Shown here piece by piece: positions 1 through 8,346 of a stretch of DNA of 64,000 nt. Source of the DNA: Chlamydiota bacterium (lineage in GTDB: Bacteria; Chlamydiota; Chlamydiia; Chlamydiales; Parachlamydiaceae); the NCBI GenBank assembly GCA_013288825.1, contig JABDBC010000002.1:1-64000 (forward strand), read 5' to 3'. The translations under genes were made by a program, and so were the position numbers. The notes below the pieces were generated by a model. The model saw only the letters and a list, made by a program, of their open reading frames with translations, ran no database searches and was not told the DNA's origin. Positions within the stretch are counted from its first letter, which is position 1. Every line of letters begins with the position of its first letter.

Positions 1-149
1 TAATGTGAGCCTGTAAGGGCAACACTTCATATTTTTCTCCACAAACATTTACAAAATAATAATACAATGATGGATTAATAGCAACAGCAACAAAAACAAA
101 GCAACAAAAACAAAAAACATTAAAATCATTTGCCATAAAAACAATAAAA

Positions 150-179
150 TTGATATCATTTTGCTCTAGAAGTTATAAA
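150..179 (+). promoter_or_regulatory. Predicted sigma-70-type promoter
   Basis: TTGATA (150-155), an 18-bp spacer and TATAAA (174-179) lie just upstream of the acidic protein gene that starts at 204. The surroundings are very A-rich, so a chance match is possible. Confidence 0.45.
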
Positions 180-203
180 CCTTACTAATTTGGAGAAGAT
201 ACT

Positions 204-890
204 ATGGCAAGCACAAGCTCATCATGGGCACCACCACCAAGAGAAGCTCTAACATATTATGCAGAGCTTTATGATGAAAAAGAACTTGCAGAAGCTACAC
301 CTGAAGAAAAGAAGAAAGAAATGGACCGTGAAAACAACTTGTTTATTGCCGCAGTATTTGTACTATCAAAGTTTCGATTTTTGGATCCTAGCGATGCACA
401 AGTTACTACAGATGCACCAGGAGCTACTGGACTATTTCGTAAAACTATCTCCATCTCCGGCAAGTTTATAGATCGATTAAATAAGATATCAACAAATACA
501 GAAACCAATGGCGGTGTCATAACAGAAACTGATGCTGTTGCCCTGAGGATTTTATGGAAAGAAGGGCTATCAACAGAACCCGATTTAATTGCGCAAGCAA
601 AACTTACCTTATACTTGAGAGCTAACATAATCGTTAGAGATGATTATAATGTTAAAGAGGAGGGGGATGACGAGGAGGATGAGGTGGATGAGGGGGACGA
701 GAAGAACGATAACCCAGTCAAATTGTCTGATGAAGAGAACAAAAAAAATCGTGAGATAACATCACCATCGGATTCACCTCCACCCATGCCTACGACCACC
801 TGTACCGCACCTCCTCCAAGCGCACACGCATTTATACTACCTAAAGACCTTACAGTAATAGATGAAGAAGACGTGGGAATAATCCCATAA
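204..890 (+). CDS. Acidic Ser/Thr/Pro-rich hypothetical protein
   Basis: No known family is recognised. The 228-residue product has no signal peptide or membrane segment. Residues 1-145 look globular and helical. They are followed by a Glu/Asp-rich stretch (about 152-170) and a Ser/Pro/Thr-rich tail that ends in IDEEDVGIIP. A GGAG Shine-Dalgarno about 9 nt upstream supports ATG 204. The protein resembles the product of 1557-2534: both have an ENNxF/EKNKxF helix, an LSxEPxxxxxxxF/L block and a DxEDVGI motif. The two genes are therefore diverged neighbours from a duplication. Low-complexity acidic and Ser/Thr/Pro linkers are common in chlamydial secreted effectors, but no secretion signal can be proven from sequence alone. 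The coding call is firm and the function is unknown. Confidence 0.8.
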   Translation: MASTSSSWAPPPREALTYYAELYDEKELAEATPEEKKKEMDRENNLFIAAVFVLSKFRFLDPSDAQVTTDAPGATGLFRKTISISGKFIDRLNKISTNTETNGGVITETDAVALRILWKEGLSTEPDLIAQAKLTLYLRANIIVRDDYNVKEEGDDEEDEVDEGDEKNDNPVKLSDEENKKNREITSPSDSPPPMPTTTCTAPPPSAHAFILPKDLTVIDEEDVGIIP

Positions 891-916
891 ACTACCTACA
901 AGGTATGAAGTAGTAT

Positions 917-1450
917 CTGCCCATTACCCACAACCATTATCGGGGGCGGAATCCTCTATAGGTAATTGCAGAAGTGACCTGTGTTAAGGCCCGAAGGGCA
1001 GGCATTTCACAGCCCAGGTCAGAGCGAAGCGGAGGCCTGGGTTAGTCATGGTAAACATGGAGTCCTGAAAGGACGACATTTAAGTCGTGAACGAACCCCA
1101 TGTATCAGGCGAAGGGACATAAGGGACAAAGGACCTAAAGGACATAAGGGACGTAAGGGACCATAAGGGACAAAGGACATTTGTTGCAGCTGTCCTTTAC
1201 GTCCTTTGTCCTTTACGTCCTTTGTCCCTTACGTCCCTTATGTCCTTTACGTCCTTTGTCCTTTCTTCGGGTGCGTTCATGACTAAAATGTCGTCCTTTC
1301 AGGACTCCATGTGTACCATGACTAACCCAGGCCTCCGCTTCGCTCCGACCTGGGCTGTGAAATGCCTGCCCTTCGGGCCTTAACACAGGGCACTTCTGCA
1401 ATTGCCTCTAGAGGATTCCGCCCCCGATGATGGTTGTGGGTAATGGGCAG
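917..1450. repeat. Large nested palindrome (about 180-bp arms)
   Basis: The left arm begins CTGCCCATTACCCACAACC at 917 and its reverse complement ends at 1450. Both arms contain the GCCCGAAGGGC and CCTGGG-GCGAAGCGG blocks (about 985-1045 and 1330-1385). The centre (1111-1267) is a second, independent palindrome made of 9-bp GGAC repeats. Short ORFs inside are by-products of the symmetry. The element fills almost the whole gap between the two acidic protein genes, and no transposase is present. Confidence 0.9.
1111..1267. repeat. GGAC 9-bp repeat hairpin, copy 1 (nested)
   Basis: Tandem units of the form AAGGGACRT / AAAGGACRT run to about 1180, then turn into the reverse complement (TCCTTTACG / TCCCTTATG) up to 1267. 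The array sits in the loop of the larger 917-1450 palindrome. Seven other copies lie in the window. Confidence 0.9.
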
Positions 1451-1522
1451 ACCTAGGTATGATGTAACCATGTTTTTCAGGCTGAAAGCCTGACGTATAG
1501 CCATACGTCAGGCCGTTGGCCC
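1451..1522. repeat. REP-like pair without transposase
   Basis: CCTAGGTATG, then CAGGCTGAAAGCCTG-ACGTATAG, then the inverted half CCATACGTCAGGCCGTTGGCC. These are the same palindromic units that border the IS200-like transposase at 13.4-13.8 kb. This copy reads like both ends of that element joined with the gene missing: a solo REP pair, or an internally deleted element. It lies directly upstream of the gene that starts at 1557. Confidence 0.75.
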
Positions 1523-1556
1523 TAAAGAAGTAATCGTAATTATTAGGAGAAAACAT

Positions 1557-2534
1557 ATGTCAAGTATAAGTTCGAGTTCAAGTTCATCTTTTTCAGCATC
1601 ATCTTATAATCCCACTCTAGGATTCAGCACAATCCGTTATCCAGACGGAAGTATTGTTCTTGATATTCCAGATGATCAATCAGACACAGACCCTTTCACC
1701 ATCGACCTTGCTGGGGAAGGAGGTCTAAAAGAGGTCGATTCAGAAAAAAATAAAATCTTCCAACGAGCAATCAGTATCCTGATGCGTGCAAATTTGTCAA
1801 AGGTCAGTGGCGAATATCGAAAAATGATAGAGGAAATCCAAAAAGCTACAGATGCAAACAATCAGATTTTTTCTGCTGAACATGCTAGACAACTTCGACA
1901 CGCTTGGACAATAGGAAAACTTTCAAAAGAACCCTATATACAACACCTAATAAATTTCAAGCATCTTGAAGTTGATGATAAAGAGGATGTTGGTATTGAT
2001 TCAGGTGAAGATGGATTAATTCCAACAGAGGAAGAGCGAAATCTTAATTTACGTCGTTCTATAGAACGCTCAATAAGAGGTCCTGTCCGTCCTGTCCTGC
2101 ATATTCCGAAGGGAGCAGGAAAAATGGAAGGAATCTCTCCGGAACCTCCTACTGATGAATACTCAACTTCCACCTCTACTGCTCCAGCCCCGACACCAAC
2201 TACCTGTTCTTCAGCAACCTCAACCAGCACATCTCCAACACTTCTAGTTCCAACATCAACCCCGACACCAACTACTACCGGTTCTCCAGTAACCTCAACC
2301 TCAATACCAACCAAATATTTCATTGCAGATTACGGTTCACCTGCCGATCAACCTATAGAGGCACCTGATCCTGAGGATGACGAAAAAGAAATAGATAATC
2401 CATATACAGATGAGGAGTTCGAACAATTGCGTCAAGCGATGATTATAGGTCAAGGATATTCTGATCCCAGGGTGGAAATAAACGCCCACGGCATGGCCGA
2501 GCTGAAATCACCTCCACCGCTACCCCCTTCCTGA
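1557..2534 (+). CDS. Acidic poly-Ser / Pro-Thr-rich hypothetical protein
   Basis: No known family is recognised. The product has 325 residues. It opens with a run of Ser (residues 2-16), then has a helical region (about 55-145) related to the product of 204-890. An acidic segment carries EDVGI. A Pro/Thr/Ser linker (about 200-255) with repeated PTSTPTPTT-like units follows, then an acidic helical tail and SPPPLPPS at the C terminus. AGGAG about 9 nt upstream supports ATG 1557. The last 15 nt overlap the 3' end of the glycosyltransferase on the other strand. Composition suggests a natively extended, possibly secreted protein. That is inference; the sequence shows only the modular low-complexity layout and the paralogy. 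Confidence 0.8.
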   Translation: MSSISSSSSSSFSASSYNPTLGFSTIRYPDGSIVLDIPDDQSDTDPFTIDLAGEGGLKEVDSEKNKIFQRAISILMRANLSKVSGEYRKMIEEIQKATDANNQIFSAEHARQLRHAWTIGKLSKEPYIQHLINFKHLEVDDKEDVGIDSGEDGLIPTEEERNLNLRRSIERSIRGPVRPVLHIPKGAGKMEGISPEPPTDEYSTSTSTAPAPTPTTCSSATSTSTSPTLLVPTSTPTPTTTGSPVTSTSIPTKYFIADYGSPADQPIEAPDPEDDEKEIDNPYTDEEFEQLRQAMIIGQGYSDPRVEINAHGMAELKSPPPLPPS

Positions 2535-3356
2535 GAAGGCTACGCGGAGACTCCGTACCCAGAGTTTGAAATATCTCTGGGTATCTTTCTGATAAAAAAA
2601 CATCCATCGTAGAGTCGCCAGGATTCCAAAGTGACAAGAAATGATCTTCAGCGTCTCATTGAAGTGGATGGCGACCATTTCGCGGGTCATGGGGTGAATG
2701 TCGTAATCGATAAGGACCCTGTTCACAAGGGCGTAACGATATCCTTTCAAGCAAAAACGACACATCAAGTCGTATCCCCCTCGTAAAGTGTATTGAGGGT
2801 CAAATTTTCCCAAAGCTCGAACAACTTCTGTTTTGAACCAGCACGATTGCAAGTTTGTGGGCTGGACTCCCTTTTTTAATAAATCTATGCAAAGCTCATG
2901 GCAGAAAACTTTTGCTTCCGAATGGCCATCGCGAATGACCCCACAGCAATATACAAGGTCAGCTTTATCGTTATCTAGAGCGATGAGCATGATTTGGCTG
3001 AGGGCATCGCGATTGATATAATAATCTCCAGGAAAAAGTATATTGACGTACTCCCCCTTTGCTTGAGAGATTCCCTTATTCAACATTTCATATCGCTTGC
3101 CTTGAGAAAATGAATAGACGTTCACGTTGCTATAATGATAGTGTTTGACAACTTCAATGGCGCGATCCTCGGAACTATCGATAATAATGACTTCGAAATT
3201 GCGATAGTTTTGAGAGAAAATGCTCTCCAGGGTAGCTCCAATAAGCTGTGCATCATTTGCAGTCGGAATGATGATAGAAACTAACGGTAGTTCTGCACCC
3301 GCATATTTCTTCTTTAAAAGGGTTAAGTCCCAAGGAGGGTATATTTTTTCGACCAT
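2520..3356 (-). CDS. Family 2 glycosyltransferase
   Basis: This is a GT-A fold glycosyltransferase, probably cytoplasmic and acting on a cell-surface glycan or lipid; donor and acceptor cannot be read from sequence. The N terminus has the nucleotide-binding start LVSIIIPTAND (about 25-35), followed by a QNYRNFEVIIIDSSED block. The usual DxD position reads FPGDYY (about 109-114), so only one Asp of the metal-binding pair is kept. RGGYDLMCRF (about 192-201) fits the family's acceptor/base region. The length of 278 aa is normal for single-domain GT2 enzymes. An AGGGGA Shine-Dalgarno precedes ATG at 3356. The gene stands alone on this strand and overlaps the tail of the 1557-2534 gene. Confidence 0.88.
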   Translation of the reverse strand: MVEKIYPPWDLTLLKKKYAGAELPLVSIIIPTANDAQLIGATLESIFSQNYRNFEVIIIDSSEDRAIEVVKHYHYSNVNVYSFSQGKRYEMLNKGISQAKGEYVNILFPGDYYINRDALSQIMLIALDNDKADLVYCCGVIRDGHSEAKVFCHELCIDLLKKGVQPTNLQSCWFKTEVVRALGKFDPQYTLRGGYDLMCRFCLKGYRYALVNRVLIDYDIHPMTREMVAIHFNETLKIISCHFGILATLRWMFFYQKDTQRYFKLWVRSLRVAFSGRG

Positions 3357-3393
3357 TCCATCCCCTATTCTAAAAATTTCTTTATAGTTTTTT

Positions 3394-3422
3394 TTGACTA
3401 AAAAGTCAGCAATCTTTATTGG
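3394..3422 (+). promoter_or_regulatory. Predicted promoter of BON lipoprotein gene
   Basis: TTGACT (3394-3399), a 17-bp spacer and TATTGG (3417-3422) lie about 45 nt before the ATG at 3468. The -10 box is imperfect. Confidence 0.4.
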
Positions 3423-3467
3423 TAAGACAAGAGACCATCAATAAATTAACATATTAGGGGGTTAAAA

Positions 3468-3842
3468 ATGAAAAAAGCACTATTTTTTGTTATACCTGCA
3501 TTAAGTTTAGTTCTATTAGCTTGCGATCAGCCAAAACCTGAGCCAAAGCAAGATAGAGTTAGCATGGAGGATTCAACTCCATCAAGAAATACAAACTATC
3601 AAGCGAACCAAGATTCTGATAGATTGTTAGTACAAAGGATTCGTCAAACTTTGTCTAATGACTATACATTATCATCAAATGCAAAGAATATACAAGTGAC
3701 AGCGGTGAACGGCACAGTGACGATGGAAGGGTCTGTGAATTCTCAAAGGGAAAAAGCGATGATCGCGAACAAAATCCGACAAATGAACGGCGTAAACGAC
3801 ATCCAGAACCGCTTAGAAGTCACAAACCAAGCCAGAGGGTAA
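3468..3842 (+). CDS. BON-domain lipoprotein
   Basis: The precursor has 124 residues. It begins with a lipoprotein signal peptide (MKKALFF..., lipobox LLAC, Cys19), so the mature protein should be membrane-anchored outside the cytoplasm. Residues about 20-50 are a charged linker. Residues about 52-120 form one BON domain: LLVQRIRQTL, the central IQVTAVNGTVTMEGSV strand pair and the closing VNDIQNRLEV. BON domains are thought to bind phospholipid or stabilise envelopes (OsmY/Kbp-like); the target here is unknown. AGGGGG gives a strong ribosome site. The gene runs toward the ABC-F gene and is separated from it by a GGAC hairpin likely to end both transcripts. Confidence 0.9.
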   Translation: MKKALFFVIPALSLVLLACDQPKPEPKQDRVSMEDSTPSRNTNYQANQDSDRLLVQRIRQTLSNDYTLSSNAKNIQVTAVNGTVTMEGSVNSQREKAMIANKIRQMNGVNDIQNRLEVTNQARG

Positions 3843-3863
3843 ATCGCAAATTTAGGGTGCCTG

Positions 3864-4030
3864 AAGGGACGTAAGGGACAAGGGACCTAAAGGACATAAG
3901 GGACGTAAGGGACTTTAAGGGACAAAGGACATAAGGGACAAAGGACATTTGTTGTCCCTTATGTCTCTTGTCCCTTAAAGTCCCTTACGTCCCTTATGTC
4001 CTTTAGGTCCCTTGTCCCTTATGTCCCTTC
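3864..4030. repeat. GGAC 9-bp repeat hairpin, copy 2
   Basis: Tandem GGGACRTAA / GGACCTAAA units on the left arm face their inverse on the right across a short centre near 3950 (TTTGTTG). The element lies between converging genes and overlaps the last codons of the ABC-F gene. A hairpin this large could act as a bidirectional terminator. Confidence 0.9.
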
Positions 4031-5778
4031 GTCCAAAGCTTCTCTAGGTCGCTGTAGAGCTGATCAATCTGCTTTTCAAGCTCCGCTACATCGATTCCAA
4101 ACTCGTTAATCTTATCCGTCTTTCCACTTTGTATTGCCTCTAAAAGCTGTTGCTGCTTGACCTTCAACTCCTCTTCGCATCGCACAATTAATGCTTCTTT
4201 TGCCGCAATCTCTTTGTCCGAGGCCTTTTGCTTCACATCCACAACAGCGACACGAGCTCCCCCTTTCTTTTCTTTTTTGACAACGGTCTCTTTTGCGTCG
4301 TGCCATCCATCTTTTGCTAGAAAATCTTCATAGTTTCCCAAAAAGAGCTCCTGCCGTTCGTGATGGCACACGAGAATTTTATGAAAGTCCAATCTTTTTA
4401 AGATGAGCTCACTATGTGTAACAAGAATGACAGCTCCTGCAAAGTCCTCAAGGGCATCCATCAAGGCCTCTATAGACTCCATGTCTAAATGATGTGTGGG
4501 CTCATCCAACAGCAATATGTTGCATGGCTGTGCGAGAATTTTGCCGAGCAAAACGCGGCTTTTTTCTCCTCCAGACAATATTGAAGTGGGCTTATTTGCC
4601 TGATCGCTACTGAACATCATCAATCCACAGATCCCTTTCACCTCAGTTCTATTCAGAGTTGTATTAGAAATGGAGATCTCATCTTCGACAGTATGGCGAG
4701 GATTTAATCGATCGATATTTGTCTGTCCAAAGTATCCTAGAGACAGATTTTCTGAATGTTTGACATTTCCCTGCTTTGGAGCAAGCTCCTTTGCTAACAA
4801 GCGGAGAATGGTCGATTTTCCCCTTCCATTTTTCCCAACGATAGCGATCTTTTCCCCCTTCTCGATAGCTAAAGAAAGGGAATTGATCAATTTACCCTCA
4901 TCGAAGGAAAAAGAAACATCCACAGCTTCGAGCATTTTTTTGCCTGGAAAAGGGGCTTCTTTGAAATGAAAGTCGAGGTTGCTTAACTCTTTCAGCCGTT
5001 CCAAAATGGGGACGCGATCCAACATCTTTTGTCGAGACTGCGCCTGTGTAGCCTTTGAGGCTTTTGCTCCAAAACGATCGATGAACGACTGCATGTGAGA
5101 ACGTTTTTTGTCCACATTCTGACGTGTCTTTTCATGGATCTCTTCTTCTTGCAAGATCTGTTCATAAAATGAAACGGTCGATCCTTTCACTTTTCTAATT
5201 TTCTGACGATGAATTCCCATGGTATGTGTCGTCACACTGTCCATGAATTCTCGATCGTGAGAAATGAGGATGAATTCCCCTTTCCACTGCTTTAGAAATC
5301 GGGTAAACCAACGGATCGAAACGATGTCGAGATAATTGGTGGGCTCATCGAGAAGCAAGCAGTTGGGTTCGGAGATGAGGACTTTTGCCAAATGGAGACG
5401 CAGTTGATAGCCTCCAGAGAAGTCTTGGATTGAGCGTGAGAGGTCATCCTCTTTAAAGCCTAAGCCAAACAGAATCTTTTCCGCTTTGTAGAGACAATCT
5501 TTCTCATCCTCACGCAATCCAAGAGCAGCTTCATCCAGAAGAGTTTTTTGCGTGAAACGAATGTGTTGATCCAAGATCCCTATTGAGTAGTTTTTGCGCA
5601 CGGAGATCGTTCCCCCATCAGGGGTTTCCTGCCGGGTGATTAACTTGAAAAGGGTAGATTTCCCGGAGCCATTCCTGCCGACAAGGCCGCAGCGCTCCCC
5701 TTCTTGCAAATTAAAAGTGGCTCCAGAGAACAGCTCGCTGCCATGGTAAGCCATGTTTAAAGCATCAACTTGTATCAT
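4003..5778 (-). CDS. ABC-F family ATPase (translation factor type)
   Basis: This soluble protein has duplicated ABC domains and no membrane part. ABC-F proteins bind the ribosomal E site and modulate translation. Domain 1: Walker A GRNGSGKS (about 34-41), signature FSGGYQLRL, Walker B LLLDEPTNYLD. The interdomain linker carries FGAKASKATQAQSRQK. Domain 2: Walker A GKNGRGKS, signature LSGGEKSR, Walker B LLLDEPTHHLD. A charged coiled-coil C-terminal domain follows, as in Uup/YheS-like members. The final residues (KGHKGQGT) are encoded by the GGAC repeat, so the native end was probably near EKLW. Its ATG overlaps the stop of the ndh-like gene upstream by 4 nt (translational coupling). Confidence 0.93.
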   Translation of the reverse strand: MIQVDALNMAYHGSELFSGATFNLQEGERCGLVGRNGSGKSTLFKLITRQETPDGGTISVRKNYSIGILDQHIRFTQKTLLDEAALGLREDEKDCLYKAEKILFGLGFKEDDLSRSIQDFSGGYQLRLHLAKVLISEPNCLLLDEPTNYLDIVSIRWFTRFLKQWKGEFILISHDREFMDSVTTHTMGIHRQKIRKVKGSTVSFYEQILQEEEIHEKTRQNVDKKRSHMQSFIDRFGAKASKATQAQSRQKMLDRVPILERLKELSNLDFHFKEAPFPGKKMLEAVDVSFSFDEGKLINSLSLAIEKGEKIAIVGKNGRGKSTILRLLAKELAPKQGNVKHSENLSLGYFGQTNIDRLNPRHTVEDEISISNTTLNRTEVKGICGLMMFSSDQANKPTSILSGGEKSRVLLGKILAQPCNILLLDEPTHHLDMESIEALMDALEDFAGAVILVTHSELILKRLDFHKILVCHHERQELFLGNYEDFLAKDGWHDAKETVVKKEKKGGARVAVVDVKQKASDKEIAAKEALIVRCEEELKVKQQQLLEAIQSGKTDKINEFGIDVAELEKQIDQLYSDLEKLWTKGHKGQGT

Positions 5779-7049
5779 ATAGGATCATCCTGATCGCCAA
5801 TCGGACGGGTAATTAACCGTATGCGGCGTTGATTTGATAAATACAAATAGAACCATTGTATCATAACAAGCAGCTTATTTGAAAATGTAATTAAATAGAC
5901 AATATGGATAAGACTCCACATAAGCCATGCAGGATAGCCTGACATTTTTAGTTTTCCGACTTTCGCGACTGCCTTTGCTTTCCCTATTGTCGCCATCATC
6001 CCCTTGTCGCGATATTTAAAAGGGGGGCGTTTGTCTGGTTCTACGAGATTCTTTTGGCTTAATAGTTTGGCCACATAACGTCCTTGTTGAATGGCTACAG
6101 GGGCCACTCCAGGCAAAGGTTTCCCGTCAGCTCCATTAAGGGCAGCCGCATCTCCAATGACAAAAATTTCAGGATGATTCGGAACTGTCAAATCTGCTTT
6201 TACAATGGCACGCCCACTACGGTCAAGAGGAATGTCAAGGCTTTTCAGTAGGGGTGAAGCCGCATTGCCCGCAGCCCAGATGATGTTTGGGGATTCAATG
6301 AACTGGTCACCCAATCTAACCCCTGTTGCAGTGACGTTTGTGACATATGAATTGAGATAGACTTGGACTCCCAATTTCTCTAGATCTATACGGGCTTTTT
6401 CTGCGAGGTCTTTGGGAAAACTTGGGAGAACTTGACTCTCCCCTTCGATGAGATAGATTTTGGTTTGCTCTGGTTTAATGTGACGGAAGTTTGTTACAAG
6501 GGTTTTGTGAGCAATTTCTCCGATGGATCCTGCCATTTCTACACCTGTGGGACCTCCTCCAATGATAACAAAGCTCATGAACTTTGTAGCCTCTGAAAGG
6601 CTTTCGCAACGCTCTGCACGCTCGTAACTGAGCAGGATCCGTTCACGAATTTTTAGAGCATCATCCAAAGTTTTCAATCCCGGAGCAAACGGTTCCCAAT
6701 CATCATGACCAAAGTAGGAATGTCGCGTACCAGGAGCCAGGATCAAGTAATCGTAAGGATAATGTTCTCCATTGGCAGCGATAACTTCATGGTTGAGTTT
6801 ATCGATTTTGACAATTTCTGCAAGCAGGACAGTGGTATTGTTTTGTTTGGCGAGGATTTCTCGAATTGGGGAAGCGATATTTCCAGGGGATAAGACTGCA
6901 GTGGCCACTTGGTATAGCAGTGGCTGGAAAAGATGGTGGTTTGTTTTATCGATGAGTAGGATGTCTACAGGGGCATTTTTGAGGGCAAGGGCCGCATTTA
7001 GCCCTGCAAACCCTCCGCCGATGATTAATATTTTCATATTTGATGCCAT
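5775..7049 (-). CDS. ndh: Type II NADH:quinone oxidoreductase (NDH-2)
   Basis: This is a single-subunit, non-proton-pumping FAD enzyme that passes electrons from NADH to quinone at the inner membrane face. The N-terminal FAD fold reads ILIIGGGFAGL (about 8-17). The second nucleotide fold, for NADH, reads FVIIGGGPTGVEMAG (about 162-175). FVIGDAAAL and PGVAPVAIQQG fit the FAD ribityl region of the family. The C terminus has the amphipathic/hydrophobic anchor (HIVYLITFSNKLLVMIQW) and a basic tail. The length of 424 aa is typical. The start may be Met1 or Met5 (7037), because neither has a clear Shine-Dalgarno. It is in an operon with the ABC-F gene, which overlaps its stop codon. Confidence 0.93.
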   Translation of the reverse strand: MASNMKILIIGGGFAGLNAALALKNAPVDILLIDKTNHHLFQPLLYQVATAVLSPGNIASPIREILAKQNNTTVLLAEIVKIDKLNHEVIAANGEHYPYDYLILAPGTRHSYFGHDDWEPFAPGLKTLDDALKIRERILLSYERAERCESLSEATKFMSFVIIGGGPTGVEMAGSIGEIAHKTLVTNFRHIKPEQTKIYLIEGESQVLPSFPKDLAEKARIDLEKLGVQVYLNSYVTNVTATGVRLGDQFIESPNIIWAAGNAASPLLKSLDIPLDRSGRAIVKADLTVPNHPEIFVIGDAAALNGADGKPLPGVAPVAIQQGRYVAKLLSQKNLVEPDKRPPFKYRDKGMMATIGKAKAVAKVGKLKMSGYPAWLMWSLIHIVYLITFSNKLLVMIQWFYLYLSNQRRIRLITRPIGDQDDPI

Positions 7050-7157
7050 AATAAAAAAAACAGAGTGATAAAAAAACAGGAGCCAGGTACATAGAAAGTA
7101 AAATGTAAGGTAACCAAAAACCTGTTTTAGGAAAAGAAAAGGATAGAGGATAAATAT

Positions 7158-7310
7158 ATGGCCGGTTTATTTTTAATTTTTTCTGGAGCAATCTTCTCCA
7201 TATGGCAGGGGCAACATAGAATCGCCTTTTACTTGAACCTAATCGGCATTTTATTGACCCTGTTAATGTTCTGGCATCATGCAACTGATACACTAAAAAT
7301 CATCTTGTGA
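7158..7310 (+). CDS. DUF5993-like small membrane protein
   Basis: This 50-residue ORF reads MAGLFLIFSGAIFSIW..., then a second hydrophobic segment (about 25-38), then WHHATDTLKIIL. It has two membrane helices joined by a polar QGQHR turn, with a conserved-looking HHATD at the end. I associate this with the DUF5993 family, which often sits next to disulfide-bond oxidoreductase genes. It lies 17 nt before dsbB on the same strand, which supports a shared transcript and role. No strong Shine-Dalgarno is visible (GAGG at 7146-7149). The function is unknown; a DsbB helper is an inference from position. Confidence 0.75.
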   Translation: MAGLFLIFSGAIFSIWQGQHRIAFYLNLIGILLTLLMFWHHATDTLKIIL

Positions 7311-7327
7311 AAGTATGGAGGATATGA

Positions 7328-7873
7328 ATGGATAGAAACCAACTACAAAGCAATCTCAACGCTATTGTTGTACTCATTTTATGCGGAGTATTATTAAGCG
7401 CTTTTGGAGTACAATTTGTGTTACACGAGCAACCATGTCCCCTTTGTCTTTTGCAACGCTTAGGGATGATTGGGGTTGGTGCCTGCTTGTTGATGAATGT
7501 GTTCTTGGGAATACGCCCCGCGTACTATGGACTAGCTCTGATATGCGCCCTTGTCGGAGGAACTGTTGCCTTGCGTCAAATTTCGCTGCACGTATGCCCA
7601 GGATTTCATACTTTCGGCATACCCATTTTAGGTTTGAGCCTTTATACATGGTCGTTTGTTGTGTTTACGTGCGTTGTTTTATCGGTTGCTCTTCTCCTTT
7701 TTCTGTATGATCCAAGAGATTGGATTGAGCAAAATGCACCTCAAAACGTAAACGCTCCACTTCCTCCCATTAATTGGTTGGGCAAATTAGCGTTTAGCGT
7801 TCTTCTTTTTGTTGCAGTGGCCAATGTCATCAGTACACTGTTTCAGTGTGGTTTAGGACCTTGCGCAGAATAA
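7328..7873 (+). CDS. dsbB: DsbB family disulfide bond formation protein
   Basis: This inner-membrane quinone-dependent oxidase re-oxidises a DsbA-type thiol oxidase. About five hydrophobic segments are visible. The first external loop carries the redox motif CPLC (Cys37, Cys40) followed by LLQRLGM, as in DsbB. The second loop has one Cys (HVCPGFHTFGIP, near 91) rather than the usual pair. The C terminus ends in CGLGPCAE, giving two extra Cys at about 174 and 179 after the last helix, which may serve as the second redox pair. GGAGG about 6 nt upstream supports ATG 7328. It is probably co-transcribed with the DUF5993-like gene. Disulfide chemistry matters in chlamydiae because the outer membrane is cross-linked by cysteine-rich proteins. 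Confidence 0.92.
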   Translation: MDRNQLQSNLNAIVVLILCGVLLSAFGVQFVLHEQPCPLCLLQRLGMIGVGACLLMNVFLGIRPAYYGLALICALVGGTVALRQISLHVCPGFHTFGIPILGLSLYTWSFVVFTCVVLSVALLLFLYDPRDWIEQNAPQNVNAPLPPINWLGKLAFSVLLFVAVANVISTLFQCGLGPCAE

Positions 7874-7903
7874 TCCGTTAACTCTAATGTAGCCAACGGT
7901 ATC

Positions 7904-8197
7904 GGTTTGTGCCGGCCCTCCGGGACGGGATGGGTTGTTTGGCGTTTACCCAGGCTTCGCTTACCCCTCCGGGGAGCTTCAGCCTGGGCTATTACATGAA
8001 CAGACCCTCCGGGCTGTTTACAACATCTGTCATTTGCTGTGCTAGATATGTCGATGTGTTTCAGCAAGCGAAAGAAGTTGCAAACAGCCCGGAGGGCCTG
8101 TTCATGTAATAGCCCAGGCTGAAGCTCCCCGGAGGGGTCAGCGAAGCCTGGGTAACCGTCAACCAACACACACCGTCCCGGAGGGCCGGCACAAACC
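7904..8197. repeat. CCGGCCCTCCGGGAC inverted repeat, copy 1
   Basis: GGTTTGTGCCGGCCCTCCGGGACGG at the left end is mirrored at the right end. Inside both arms lie ACCCAGGCTTCGCT, CCCCTCCGGGGAGCTTCAGCCTGGGC and GGGCTGTTTRC. The centre (about 8020-8085) is unrelated between copies. Four more copies occur at 18.2, 38.0, 53.6 and 54.0 kb. All five lie between codirectional genes. Confidence 0.92.
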
Positions 8198-8276
8198 AAT
8201 AACGTTGGCCTGATGGTTCTGAATAAATCCTTCTTAATATTAATCATAAAAAGTTTCATTACAAATACAATAAAGT

Positions 8277-8305
8277 TTGACATAAACTATACAAAGTAAT
8301 ATAAT
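8277..8305 (+). promoter_or_regulatory. Strong predicted promoter
   Basis: TTGACA (8277-8282), a 17-bp spacer and TATAAT (8300-8305) give a perfect match to the housekeeping consensus. It sits about 42 nt before the gene that starts at 8347. Confidence 0.75.
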
Positions 8306-8346
8306 ATCAGTTCATTAATAAAAAAACAAAACAAGGGAGATATTTT

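Noticed and set aside
981-1401. Two 61-62 aa ORFs with nearly the same product on opposite strands
   Set aside because: Both arise from the two arms of one palindrome; the product contains GGAC-repeat code and has no family.
7909-8283. ORFs through the CCGG element (also at 18147-18515, 38044-38226, 53678-54313)
   Set aside because: The translated products recur on both strands because the element is an inverted repeat; no start signals.
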